DNA of 64,000 nucleotides, taken from positions 1 through 64,000 of the forward strand of contig JASHOA010000077.1 of assembly GCA_030041375.1 (NCBI GenBank). Direction: 5' to 3'. The stretch's first letter is position 1, and each line of letters opens with the position of its first letter. Of this stretch, positions 16,413 through 24,628 are shown in pieces. Both the position numbers and the translations under genes were made by a program. The notes under the pieces are model-generated. The model was given only the letters and a program-made list of their open reading frames with translations. It was not told the origin of the DNA and did not search any database. This stretch comes from Acetobacteraceae bacterium (lineage in GTDB: Bacteria; Pseudomonadota; Alphaproteobacteria; Acetobacterales; Acetobacteraceae).

Positions 16413-17204
16413 ATGGGATACTGGGGTAAGATTATCGGCGGCATGGCTGGTCTGGCCATGGGTGGGCCGCTTGGCGCCGTGGTTGGCGCCGCGATTGGCC
16501 ACGCCGCTGACGTCGGTGTGCTCGGAGATCTCCGCCGGCAAATGGGGGCAAGCCTCAACCGCAATTCTTCTCCGCTCGGCCCGGCGCGCATCGCCGCCCT
16601 GTTCGGTCGGCGCGAAGAAGTGTTCGCCATTGCCGTTGTGGTGCTCTCCGCCAAGCTCGCCAAGTGCGACGGCACCGTAAACCGCACCGAGATCGAGGCC
16701 TTCAAGCGTCATTTCCGCATCCCGCCCGAATCGGTGCATCAGGTCGGCCGCCTGTTCGACCAGGCCCGTGACAGCTCCGCCGGGTTCGAGGCCTTCGCCG
16801 AGCAGCTTGCCGAAACCTTTGCGGACAATCGTGGCACGCTCGAAGAGGTACTGGCCGCGCTCTTCATGATCGCGCGCGCCGACGGCGCTCTGAACGCACG
16901 CGAGGAAGCATATCTCGTCCGCGTGCATCGCGCCTTCGGCCTCGACCAGCTCGCATGGGACCGCGCACGGGGCGCAGCGCCATCGCCCGCAGCCGGGTTC
17001 GGCGATCCCTACTCGGTGCTGGGCCTCAAGGATACTGCGACCGACGCCGAGATCCGCGCCACCTGGCGGCGTCTGATGCGTGAGAACCATCCCGACAGCC
17101 TGGCTGCACGCGGCGTACCCGCTGCCTTCATCGCCAAGGCGACCGAGAAGGTGGCACGCATCAATGCTGCCTGGGACAGGATCAAGCGCGAGCGCGGCCT
17201 GTGA
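16413..17204 (+). CDS. TerB- and J-domain protein, DjlA-like
   Basis: 263 residues from ATG 16413. The N-terminal 33 residues are Gly/Ala-rich with a glycine-zipper pattern (GGMAGLAMGGPLGAVVGAA), a probable membrane-inserting segment as in DjlA. Residues about 60-180 form a TerB-like helical domain (VLSAKLAKCDGTVNRTEI, LFMIARADGALNAREEAY). A C-terminal J domain follows (DPYSVLGLKDTATDAEIRAT) with the HPD tripeptide in RENHPDSLA, which stimulates DnaK ATPase. So it is likely a membrane-associated DnaK co-chaperone. The TGA overlaps the GTG start of the amidase gene. In-frame codons upstream of 16413 do not match the family. Confidence 0.88.
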   Translation: MGYWGKIIGGMAGLAMGGPLGAVVGAAIGHAADVGVLGDLRRQMGASLNRNSSPLGPARIAALFGRREEVFAIAVVVLSAKLAKCDGTVNRTEIEAFKRHFRIPPESVHQVGRLFDQARDSSAGFEAFAEQLAETFADNRGTLEEVLAALFMIARADGALNAREEAYLVRVHRAFGLDQLAWDRARGAAPSPAAGFGDPYSVLGLKDTATDAEIRATWRRLMRENHPDSLAARGVPAAFIAKATEKVARINAAWDRIKRERGL

Positions 17205-17938
17205 GGGTCCGTCCCAGCCCCAACCATGACGCCCGCCCACCCGCCACCCTGATCGACACGCTCGTCTTACATTATACCGGAATGCCGACTGCGGAAGCCG
17301 CGCTGGAGCGCCTCTCCGACCCCGCGGCGCGCGTTTCCTCGCACTATCTGCTCGAGGAAGACGGAACAATCTGGCAGCTCGTGCCGGAGGAGCGCCGCGC
17401 CTGGCATGCCGGCGCTTCGTTCTGGCGTGGTAACACCGAAATCAATTCGCGTTCGATCGGCGTCGAGATTGTTAATCCCGGCCATGAGTGGGGTTATCGT
17501 CCGTTTCCCGCCGTGCAGATGCAGGCGCTTGTTTCGCTTTGCCGAACCCTGCTTGCCCGGCATCCGATTTCGCATCGCAACGTCGTCGCGCACAGCGACA
17601 TCGCCCCCGACCGCAAGCAGGACCCGGGCGAGCTGTTCGATTTTGCATTCCTTGCGCGCAACGGCGTGGGCCTCTTCCCGGACGGCATTCCCGATCTCGG
17701 CACCTCCGATGCCGTGGTCTCCGCGGCCGGGCTGGCGCCTGTGCGCGCCGACCTCATCGCCGTTGGCTACAATCTCGCAGCAGCCGGCGCGCTCGACCGC
17801 TCTCTGGCTCTCGTGCTCAGCGCTTTTCAGCGCCACTGGCGCCCGGAGGCCATCACGGGTGCGGCAGACCGCGGCACATGCGCGCGGCTCGCCGCATTGT
17901 CCCGCCTGTCCGCGTCACCGCTGGCAGCGGCCGGCTGA
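17201..17938 (+). CDS. N-acetylmuramoyl-L-alanine amidase, AmiD/AmpD type
   Basis: A zinc amidase cleaving the bond between MurNAc and L-Ala in peptidoglycan or its fragments. 245 residues from GTG 17201, overlapping the previous stop. Family signatures: LVLHYTGM with the first zinc His, SSHYLLEEDGTIWQLVPEE, AWHAGASFWRG, SIGVEIVNPGHEWGY, then AHSDIAPDRKQDPGELFDF with the second His and the zinc Asp. The last 60 residues resemble a peptidoglycan-binding helical domain (VLSAFQRHWRPEAITG), as in AmiD. No clear signal peptide or lipobox is visible, so a cytosolic recycling role is as likely as a periplasmic one. Confidence 0.9.
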   Translation: MRVRPSPNHDARPPATLIDTLVLHYTGMPTAEAALERLSDPAARVSSHYLLEEDGTIWQLVPEERRAWHAGASFWRGNTEINSRSIGVEIVNPGHEWGYRPFPAVQMQALVSLCRTLLARHPISHRNVVAHSDIAPDRKQDPGELFDFAFLARNGVGLFPDGIPDLGTSDAVVSAAGLAPVRADLIAVGYNLAAAGALDRSLALVLSAFQRHWRPEAITGAADRGTCARLAALSRLSASPLAAAG

Positions 17939-17963
17939 AAGCAATCGTGAAAGGACATCGGCG

Positions 17964-18788
17964 ATGACCACGAGCCAGACGGAAAGGGCGCTCCGCTTCC
18001 AGGCCCTGCACAAGGAGCCGGGGATTTTCATCATCCCCAATGCCTGGGACGCCGGCTCCGCGCGGATCCTGACGGGACTTGGCTTCGCCGCGATCGCCAC
18101 CTCGAGCGGCGCCGCCGCTGGAACGCTCGGCCGACGGGACGGCATGATGTCACGTGAGGAGGCATTGGCGCATTCCCGCACGATCGTCGCCGCCACCGAT
18201 CTCCCGGTTTCCGCCGATCTCGAAAAAGGGTTCGGAGATTCGCCGCGCACGGTGGCAACGACGGTCCGTCTTGCTGCGGAAACCGGCCTCGTCGCCGCCT
18301 CAATCGAGGATGCCACCGGCGATCCGGCCAAGCCGTTCTTCACCTTCGAAGATGCGGTTGCGCGCATCGCCGCCGCCATCGCCGAAGCACGGAAGTTCCC
18401 GTTTCCATTCATGATCACGGCACGCTCTGAGAATTTCCTGCGCGGGAATCCCGACCTCGATGACACCATCGCACGTCTCAGGGCCTTCGAGGCTGCGGGC
18501 GCCGACGTGCTGATGGCGCCAGGGCTTCCCGATCTCGCAGCAGTCGCGAAGGTCTGCAAAGCACTCACTCGTCCCGTCAACTTCATGGCCGGAATGCCCG
18601 GACGCTCGTTTCCCGTCGCGGAACTCGCCGCCGCCGGCGTGAAACGCATCAGCCTCGCCACCTCTCTCTACCGTGCGGCCATGAGCGGGCTCGTCCGGGC
18701 CGCACGCGAGGCAACGGAAGAGGGTACATTCGGCTACGTGGACAAGGCGCTGAAGGCAGCGGAGATCAACGCCCTGATGGCAAGCTGA
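17964..18788 (+). CDS. Isocitrate lyase / PEP mutase superfamily protein
   Basis: 274 residues from ATG 17964, with AAGGA about 10 bases upstream. It is a TIM-barrel enzyme of the ICL/PEP mutase superfamily: PGIFIIPNAWDAGSARIL, IATSSGAAAGTLGRRDG, SADLEKGFGDSP (metal-site region), AASIEDATGDP and a MITARSENFLRGNPDLDDTI segment. The KKCGH-type catalytic loop of true isocitrate lyases is absent, so C-C or C-P cleavage of a small oxoacid (for example oxaloacetate) is more likely than isocitrate lysis. Substrate unknown. It follows the amidase on the same strand after 25 bases. Confidence 0.85.
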   Translation: MTTSQTERALRFQALHKEPGIFIIPNAWDAGSARILTGLGFAAIATSSGAAAGTLGRRDGMMSREEALAHSRTIVAATDLPVSADLEKGFGDSPRTVATTVRLAAETGLVAASIEDATGDPAKPFFTFEDAVARIAAAIAEARKFPFPFMITARSENFLRGNPDLDDTIARLRAFEAAGADVLMAPGLPDLAAVAKVCKALTRPVNFMAGMPGRSFPVAELAAAGVKRISLATSLYRAAMSGLVRAAREATEEGTFGYVDKALKAAEINALMAS

Positions 18789-18912
18789 ATCGTCGCCCTG
18801 CCTTCCGTTCTTGCCAATCGCGGTGCCTTGCCCCAATATGCAAATGCCAATCTGTGGCCATCAGGCAAATGGTGGTTGAAGGTTTCGGCCTTGCCGCCAG
18901 AGGGAGGAGCTG

Positions 18913-19380
18913 ATGTCCCAATCAATTGCACTCAATGTCAACGGCAACGCGGTTGCGGTCAGTGTGGATGACCCTGCCATGCCGTTGCTTTACGCGCTCC
19001 GCAACGATCTCGCGCTGCATGGCCCTCGCTTCGGTTGCGGCCTTGGCCAATGCGGCGCCTGTACCGTGCTGCTCGACGGAAAAGCAGTCCGCTCCTGCAT
19101 CACGCCGATCTCGTCGGTCGCCAACCGGCGCGTCGTGACGCTCGAAGGGCTTGGCACGCCCGCGGAGCCGCACCCTTTGCAACAGGCCTTCATCGAAGAA
19201 CAAGCAGCGCAGTGCGGCTACTGTATCAACGGCATGATCATGCGGGCCGCAGCGCTTCTGGCCGAAAAGGAAAAGCCGAGCGAAGCCCATATCAAGGCGG
19301 TGCTGGCTCGCAATCTCTGTCGCTGCGGCACCCATCAGCGCATCATCCGTGCGATCCAACGCGCGGCTTCCGGCATGTGA
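18913..19380 (+). CDS. iorA: [2Fe-2S] subunit of isoquinoline 1-oxidoreductase-type molybdenum hydroxylase
   Basis: The small electron-transfer subunit of a xanthine-oxidase-family enzyme. 155 residues: a plant-type ferredoxin domain with CGLGQCGACTVLLDG and CIT, then a four-helix [2Fe-2S] domain with QCGYCINGMIM and LCRCGTHQRI. GGGAGGAG lies just upstream of the ATG. It is followed after 12 bases by the large subunit. There is no FAD subunit, as in the two-subunit IorAB group, so electrons probably pass to a cytochrome or other membrane acceptor. The oxidised substrate (an N-heterocycle or an aldehyde) cannot be told from sequence. Confidence 0.92.
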   Translation: MSQSIALNVNGNAVAVSVDDPAMPLLYALRNDLALHGPRFGCGLGQCGACTVLLDGKAVRSCITPISSVANRRVVTLEGLGTPAEPHPLQQAFIEEQAAQCGYCINGMIMRAAALLAEKEKPSEAHIKAVLARNLCRCGTHQRIIRAIQRAASGM

Positions 19381-19392
19381 AGGGAGGAGGCC

Positions 19393-21606
19393 ATGTTCAT
19401 CGCTCCCGCATCCAGCCGCCGTGACTTCCTCAAGAGCGGCGCACTGATCGTCGGCTTCGCGATCCTCGGCCTGCCGTCCTCAGGCCCGGCGGCAGCCACG
19501 GAACCGGCCAAGCCTCTGGCGCTCGATCAGGTCGACAGCTTCCTCGCCATCAACTCCGATGGCACCGCGACGATCTATTCCGGCAAGGTCGAGCTCGGCA
19601 CCGGCGTGCTCACCGCGATCACCCAGATCGCCGCCGAGGAACTCGACCTTCCCCTCGATCGGGTCAACGTCATCCAGGGCGACACCGCCCTGACCCCCGA
19701 CCAGGGCCCCACCTGGGGCAGCCTGTCGATCCAGGTGGGCGGCATGCAGATCCGTCACGCCGCCGCCACCGCCCGCCAGGCACTTCTCCGGATGGCGGCA
19801 AAAAAACTCGGAGCGAAACCGGACCAACTCGTCATCGCCGACGGCGTGATCCGGCCCGAACTGGGCGGCGCAGAGGTTTCGTATGCCGAACTCGTCGGCG
19901 GCAAGCGTTTCCTGCTCGAACTCGACAAAAAGGCGCCGACCAAGCGGCCGAGCGCATACTCCATCGTGGGGCGGCCGATCGCGCGTCTCGACATCCCCGG
20001 CAAGGTCACCGGCCAGTTCACGTACGTCCAGGACGTCCGCATGGCTGGGATGGTGCATGGCCGCGTCGTGCGACCGAGCGGCGTCGGCGCCAGCCTCGAG
20101 AGCGTGGACGAAAGTTCGATCAAGGATATTCCCGGAATCGTCAAGATCGTCCGCGAGCAGAATTTCCTTGGCGTGGTCGCAGAAACCGAATGGGCCGCCA
20201 TCAAGGCCTCGCAGCAACTCAAGGCGACCTGGTCGAACTGGGAGGGGCTGCCCGACGAAACAAAGCTCTGGGAATGGGTACGCGGCAGCACGATCGACAA
20301 GGATCTGGTGACGAGCAACAAGGGCAACGTCACGGACGCGCTCTCCCAGGCTGCCAAAAAGCTCAGCGCAACCTATGACTTCACCATCCATACCCACGGG
20401 TCGATCGGCCCCTCCTGCGCCGTCGCCGAAATCACGAACGGCAAGCTCACCTGTTGGACGCCATCGCAGGATACACATCGCCTGCGTCCGGCGCTGGCCA
20501 ACATGCTCGCCATGCCGGTTGAGGACGTACGGTGCATCTACGTCGAAGGCTCCGGCTGTTACGGGCGTAATGGCCACGAGGACGCGACCGCCGATGCCGC
20601 CCTGATGGCGCGCGCCGTCGGCCGGCCGGTCAGGGTGCAGTGGATGCGCGGCGACGAGCATGGCTGGGATCCGAAGGGCCCTCCGACTCTGATCGATCTT
20701 CATGGCGGGCTCGATGCGAGCGGCAACGTCACTGCATGGCAGTCCGAGTTCTTCATTCCGAATGGTGACGCCGGCACCGTGCCGCTGCTCGCCGCCAAGT
20801 TGGCGAAGCTGCCGTATGCGGCGCTCACCTCGCCCGGCAACATCACCCGGGATTCGGATATTCCCTACGGTATCGCGAATGTCCGCACGACCTGCCATCT
20901 CCTGGATCGTACGCCCTTGCGACCGTCCTGGATCCGCACGCCCGGACGGATGCAAAATACTTTCGCCAACGAATCCTTCATGGACGAGCTGGCGGCGGCG
21001 GCGGGTGCGGATCCGCTCCAGTTCCGCTTGCGATACCTCGACGATCCGCGCGGCATCGAACTTCTGCGCCGCCTCGCCCGGCTCGCCGGATGGGAGACGC
21101 GGCCTTCGCCCAACAGGAATGCCGGCAGCGGCGATATCGCCACCGGCCGCGGCCTCAGCTACGTGAAGTACGAACTGGTCCGCACCTATATCGGCGCGGT
21201 GGCCGAAGTCGAGGTCGATCGAAAGAGCGGCAAGATCCGCGTGCCGCGGTTCTTCGTCGTGCATGACTGCGGGCAGATCATCAATCCTGACGGCGTCAGG
21301 AACCAGATCGAAGGCAACGTCATCATGACGGTCAGCCGCACGCTCTTTGAGCGCGTCACCTTCGATCGCTCGCGGGTGACCAGCCTCGACTGGGCGAGCT
21401 ATCCGATCCTGACCTTCCCGGATGTCCCGACAGTGGTCAGCGACCTGATCGACCGCCCGGACGAGCCGCCGTGGGGTGTGGGCGAACCCACAGGCGCCGT
21501 CGTTCCCGGCGCAATCTCGAATGCGGTGTTCGACGCTGTGGGCGCCCGCCTGAGATCCGTCCCGTTCCACCCAGACAAAGTAAAGGCGGCGCTGCAGCCG
21601 ATGTGA
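19393..21606 (+). CDS. iorB: Molybdopterin-binding subunit of isoquinoline 1-oxidoreductase-type enzyme
   Basis: 737 residues, partner of iorA. It begins with a Tat signal (SRRDFLKSGALIVG followed by a hydrophobic stretch), so the assembled enzyme is likely exported folded. Family features: GKVELGTGVLTAITQIAAEE, VIQGDTALTPDQGPTWGS, GRPIARLDIPGKVTGQFTYV, and the C-terminal WGVGEPTGAVVPGAISNAVF with the catalytic Glu of GVGE. AAGGGAGGAGG precedes the ATG. Short length compared with xanthine dehydrogenase fits the IorB group. Maturation needs the molybdenum cofactor; moaB is in this window at 59,298 but not linked. Confidence 0.92.
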   Translation: MFIAPASSRRDFLKSGALIVGFAILGLPSSGPAAATEPAKPLALDQVDSFLAINSDGTATIYSGKVELGTGVLTAITQIAAEELDLPLDRVNVIQGDTALTPDQGPTWGSLSIQVGGMQIRHAAATARQALLRMAAKKLGAKPDQLVIADGVIRPELGGAEVSYAELVGGKRFLLELDKKAPTKRPSAYSIVGRPIARLDIPGKVTGQFTYVQDVRMAGMVHGRVVRPSGVGASLESVDESSIKDIPGIVKIVREQNFLGVVAETEWAAIKASQQLKATWSNWEGLPDETKLWEWVRGSTIDKDLVTSNKGNVTDALSQAAKKLSATYDFTIHTHGSIGPSCAVAEITNGKLTCWTPSQDTHRLRPALANMLAMPVEDVRCIYVEGSGCYGRNGHEDATADAALMARAVGRPVRVQWMRGDEHGWDPKGPPTLIDLHGGLDASGNVTAWQSEFFIPNGDAGTVPLLAAKLAKLPYAALTSPGNITRDSDIPYGIANVRTTCHLLDRTPLRPSWIRTPGRMQNTFANESFMDELAAAAGADPLQFRLRYLDDPRGIELLRRLARLAGWETRPSPNRNAGSGDIATGRGLSYVKYELVRTYIGAVAEVEVDRKSGKIRVPRFFVVHDCGQIINPDGVRNQIEGNVIMTVSRTLFERVTFDRSRVTSLDWASYPILTFPDVPTVVSDLIDRPDEPPWGVGEPTGAVVPGAISNAVFDAVGARLRSVPFHPDKVKAALQPM

Positions 21607-21622
21607 GCAGAGGTGGCGCCAC

Positions 21623-21647
21623 CGATCGGCACCGTCGTGCCCGATCG
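21623..21647 (+). terminator. Possible terminator hairpin after iorB
   Basis: CGATCGGCAC and GTGCCCGATCG pair around a four-base loop with one bulged C, beginning 17 bases after the iorB stop. A perfect palindrome GGTGGCGCCACC lies just before it (21612-21623). No T run follows, so it is a weak call. Confidence 0.35.
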
Positions 21648-21795
21648 CAGTCGTTCTCAATTTCTAATGAATAGGTTATCGTCTCGTTCGACCGGACCCC
21701 GCGGCGCGACCGGGCGCCATCCTCGGCAAGGAACCAATCTGCAGCCTCCTCACCCGGTTGGTTGACTCGTCCCAGGCTGTGCCACATTTCTCCTT

Positions 21796-22192
21796 GGCCA
21801 GACGGCCGGACGGCCGCCGGCGCGCGCTCGAAAAGTCCGCCGCCGGAGGAAAGTCCGGGCTCCACGGGAACACGGTGCCGGCTAACCGCCGGCGGGGGCG
21901 ACCCCAGGGAAAGTGCCACAGAAAACAAACCGCCCGGACCACCGGCCGGTGCTCCGGGCAAGGGTGAAACGGGGCGGCAAGAGCGCACCGCGCCCACGGC
22001 GACGCGGGCGGCACGGCAAACCCCACCGGGAGCAAGACCGAATAGGGGTGGTGGGCGGTGCAAGCCGCCAGGGACGTTTCCGACCCGCCGCCCGGGTTGG
22101 TCGCACGAGGCGCACCGCAAGGCGCGCCCCAGAGGAATGGCCGTCCCGCCCTTACCGGGGCGGACAGAACCCGGCTTACAGGCCGTCTGGCC
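21796..22192 (+). ncRNA. rnpB: RNase P RNA, bacterial class A
   Basis: The catalytic RNA that trims 5' leaders from pre-tRNAs. Two universally conserved blocks are present: GAGGAAAGTCCGGGCTCC near the 5' part and ACAGAACCCGGCTTACAGGCC-like sequence (about 22164-22184) near the 3' end, with AGAGGAATGGCCGTC between. The ends are set by stem P1: GGCCAGACGGCC at 21796-21807 pairs perfectly with GGCCGTCTGGCC at 22181-22192. The length of about 400 bases is normal. Position just upstream of mraZ on the same strand recurs in alphaproteobacteria. No protein frame in this stretch is credible. Confidence 0.95.
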
Positions 22193-22387
22193 CGACCCCT
22201 GCCTCGTGCCGAGCCCGCCTTTGCAGAGACGGAACAAAACGGGAATCAGTGTCATGCTCGTGTCCAAGCGCGTCCCTTTCGAGCAGTTGTTAAGAATACA
22301 TTGACAAGCGCTTGACGATGACACCGAAGTCGCACCACCCGGTGGCGCAAAAATCCGTTCAATAAACCGCATGTACCCGGAATCTCT

Positions 22388-22416
22388 TTGACGCTCCACA
22401 TTGGCCCATGATATCC
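22388..22416 (+). promoter_or_regulatory. Candidate dcw promoter upstream of mraZ
   Basis: TTGACG at 22388-22393 is followed after 16-17 bases by an AT-rich GATATC/ATATCC, a plausible -35/-10 pair. It overlaps the CCCAT repeats, as expected for a promoter repressed by MraZ. A second, perfect TTGACA at 22301 lacks a good -10 at the right distance. The transcription start is unknown. Confidence 0.45.
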
Positions 22417-22429
22417 CATGCGCTCCCAT
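22405..22429 (-). promoter_or_regulatory. Triple MraZ box (TGGG direct repeats, 10-bp period)
   Basis: CCCAT occurs at 22405-22409, 22415-22419 and 22425-22429: three direct repeats, exactly 10 bases apart. On the other strand each is ATGGG, matching the known MraZ target of TGGGN repeats separated by five bases. The set lies 72-96 bases before the mraZ ATG and overlaps the likely promoter. TCCAC at 22395-22399 keeps the 10-base phase and may be a degenerate fourth box. Confidence 0.7.
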
Positions 22430-22500
22430 AGCGCGCTTCGCGCGCAGGTCGCGCCGGGCCCTCGGCACGGCCACATGCTTGGAGCGAACGGGCCCGCCGG

Positions 22501-22995
22501 ATGACGCAGTTCCTGGGCACGCATCAGAATAAGCGCGACACCAAGGGCCGCGTCTCCATCCCGGCCCCGTTTCGCTCTGCGCTCAAGAGTCCGCTGGACT
22601 CCGAGGTCCCGATTTCCCTCGTGGTCCGCCCCTCGCACAAACATGCCTGCATAGAGGCCTGGCCGACCGTTGAGTTCCAGCGCCTTGCGGGGCCGCTCGA
22701 GCAGTACGAGACGTTCAGCGAAGAACAAGAAGACCTCGCCGCCGTCATTTATCCCGAAGCAACGCGCCTCGAATGCGATCGCGAGGGCCGTGTCCTGTTG
22801 CCCGAACCACTCGTTCGCCACGCGGGCCTGGGCGATCTCGTCACCTTCCTCGGCCTCGGCCAGAATTTCCAGATCTGGGAGCCGGCCGCTGCTGAGCGCC
22901 GTCTGGTCGAGGCACGTGAGCGCGTGAGAACACGCGGTCTCACACTTCCTGCCCTCGTTCGCGCATCGCTACCGCCCGCCGCGAGGCCAGCGTGA
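22501..22995 (+). CDS. mraZ: Transcriptional regulator MraZ
   Basis: MraZ is a ring-forming AbrB-fold DNA-binding protein that controls its own dcw operon. 164 residues: two tandem SpoVT/AbrB-like repeats, beginning [20 protein letters not shown] (the [10 protein letters not shown] core) and [20 protein letters not shown] in the second. The C-terminal part ([19 protein letters not shown]) also fits the family. It is first in the cluster, and three TGGG boxes lie upstream. The last codons overlap the GTG of rsmH (GTGA). A little longer than the E. coli protein, owing to the C-terminal tail. Confidence 0.95.
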   Translation: MTQFLGTHQNKRDTKGRVSIPAPFRSALKSPLDSEVPISLVVRPSHKHACIEAWPTVEFQRLAGPLEQYETFSEEQEDLAAVIYPEATRLECDREGRVLLPEPLVRHAGLGDLVTFLGLGQNFQIWEPAAAERRLVEARERVRTRGLTLPALVRASLPPAARPA

Positions 22996-23918
22996 GCCAC
23001 ATTCCCGTCATGCCGGCCGAGGTGTTGGCGTTGCTCTCCCCGAGGGATGGAGGGATCTATCTCGATGCCACCTTTGGTGGTGGCGGGCATGCCGCGTTGA
23101 TCCTCGAATCCGCCGCGTGCATCCTCTTTGCCATCGACCGGGATCCAGCCGCGATCGGCCGTGGAGCCGCACTCCTCGCGCGCTATCCCGGCCGGATGAC
23201 CCTGATCGAAGGCCGCTTCGGCGCCATGCTCGAACTGCTCGGGGAGGTCGGTGTCACCCACCTCGACGGCGTGCTGATGGATCTCGGAATGTCCTCCTTC
23301 CAGCTTGAGGAGGCCGCCCGCGGCTTCAGCTTCCGCCTCACCGGGCCGCTCGACATGCGGATGAGCCGCAATGGCCCTACGGCCGCCACGCTCGTCAACA
23401 CGCTGCCGGGATCGGAACTTGCAAACCTGCTGGCCGACTATGGAGAAGAACGGCACGCGAGAAGGATTGCACGCGCCATCATTGCCGCCCGCGCCCACGC
23501 GCCGATCACGAGCACGACCGAACTCGCAGGCATCATCAGGGTCGCACTGCCGCCCTCTCACGAGCGCATCGATCCGGTCACGCGCACCTTTCAGGCGCTG
23601 CGGATCCGCGTCAACGACGAGTTCGACGAGATCGTGCGCGGCCTCGCCGCTGCTGCCGGCCTCCTGTCGCCCGGCGGGCGCCTGGTCGCGATCGCCTTCC
23701 ACTCGCTCGAGGACCGCCTGATCAAGCGCTTCATGCTCGAGGCCGCCGGCCGAACACCGAAACCCTCGCGACACGCCCCACCATCTGCACGGCCGACGCC
23801 GCGCTTCCGCCTGCTCACTCCGCGCGCGCTCCGCCCCCAGCCCGCGGAAATCGCCACCAACCCGCGCGCCGCCTCGGCGCGTCTGCGTGCCCTCGAGTGT
23901 CTGGCGCTCGCCGCATGA
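22992..23918 (+). CDS. rsmH: 16S rRNA m4C1402 methyltransferase
   Basis: RsmH (MraW) N4-methylates C1402 in the ribosomal P site using S-adenosylmethionine. 308 residues from GTG 22992. The family start [15 protein letters not shown] is followed by the SAM-binding loop [58 protein letters not shown] and the C-terminal [16 protein letters not shown] and [17 protein letters not shown]. All are typical. It overlaps both neighbours by four bases, so it is part of one transcript with mraZ and ftsL. Confidence 0.97.
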   Translation: MSHIPVMPAEVLALLSPRDGGIYLDATFGGGGHAALILESAACILFAIDRDPAAIGRGAALLARYPGRMTLIEGRFGAMLELLGEVGVTHLDGVLMDLGMSSFQLEEAARGFSFRLTGPLDMRMSRNGPTAATLVNTLPGSELANLLADYGEERHARRIARAIIAARAHAPITSTTELAGIIRVALPPSHERIDPVTRTFQALRIRVNDEFDEIVRGLAAAAGLLSPGGRLVAIAFHSLEDRLIKRFMLEAAGRTPKPSRHAPPSARPTPRFRLLTPRALRPQPAEIATNPRAASARLRALECLALAA

Positions 23919-24628
23919 TCCGCCCCTTCACCCTCCTCACCGCAGCGCTTGCCGTCGGCAGTGGTTACTACCTGTACCAGGCGAAGCACCGCACCAAGTT
24001 GCTCGACGATCAGGTCGAAGCTGTTGAGCAGCAAACCGCCGCTGCCGAAACTCGGATCGCCGTGCTGCGCGCCGAATGGGCGCTTGAGAACTCGCCGACC
24101 CGTCTCGCCGATCTCGCCTCGCGCTATCTCCTGCTGGCGCCGATGCAGCCCGAGCAAGCAGTCTCCATGGCCGATCTCGCCTCCCATCTGCCCCCGCCGT
24201 CTGAGCCCGGCGCTGTCCCGCCGCCCGTTGCAGAGCCGGATCTTCCACTGCTCGCGGGCCTCCCTGAGCCTGGAATCTACGCCAGTCTCGATGACTTCAC
24301 GCGGGCAGGCACCGAGACGCACCCCGCGTCCTCACCGCTTGCTGTCGCCGCGGTGCCCGCACCCTCCCCTCCGCCATTTTCCACTGCCCTCTCGGTGTCG
24401 GCTCCCACGATCCGGCCAAGCACTGCCACGACCCTTTCTCCGGCCTCCGTGCCCGAGCCTAGTCCGGCGCAAACTCTGCCGGCTCAATCCGTCCGAGCGA
24501 GTCATTTCGGTGCGGTCCCGGAACGGCTGGCGCTACCCCACCTGCGGCCTGCCCCAGTCCTGACCTCGGCGCTCGGCGGTGCCTATCCCGATCTCCCGCC
24601 ACCCGCGCCGCTCTCCGGCTCTCATTGA
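23915..24628 (+). CDS. ftsL: Cell division protein FtsL with long Pro-rich C-terminal tail
   Basis: FtsL is a bitopic divisome protein that works with FtsB and FtsQ. From ATG 23915 (overlapping the rsmH stop) the product is 237 residues, about twice the usual length. Residues about 4-22 are a membrane segment ([17 protein letters not shown]). Residues about 25-65 form a coiled coil with the family pattern [20 protein letters not shown]. The remaining 150 residues are a Pro/Ala/Ser-rich, probably disordered periplasmic tail. Identity rests on position between rsmH and ftsI plus the coil motif. The next gene overlaps by four bases. Confidence 0.85.
   Translation: MIRPFTLLTAALAVGSGYYLYQAKHRTKLLDDQVEAVEQQTAAAETRIAVLRAEWALENSPTRLADLASRYLLLAPMQPEQAVSMADLASHLPPPSEPGAVPPPVAEPDLPLLAGLPEPGIYASLDDFTRAGTETHPASSPLAVAAVPAPSPPPFSTALSVSAPTIRPSTATTLSPASVPEPSPAQTLPAQSVRASHFGAVPERLALPHLRPAPVLTSALGGAYPDLPPPAPLSGSH

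Noticed and set aside
17201-17938. Phage endolysin
   Set aside because: The zinc amidase fold would fit, but no phage genes are nearby and it overlaps a DjlA-like gene; a chromosomal recycling amidase is simpler.
19480-21660. A 726-codon minus-strand frame opposite iorB
   Set aside because: It is antisense to a clear molybdopterin subunit, rich in Arg/Asp/Gly/His, and has no family match; long antisense frames are normal in high-GC genes.
21437-22474. Protein frames across 21,700-22,470
   Set aside because: The stretch contains the conserved RNase P RNA blocks and a perfect P1 helix; the frames are by-products of structured, GC-rich RNA sequence.
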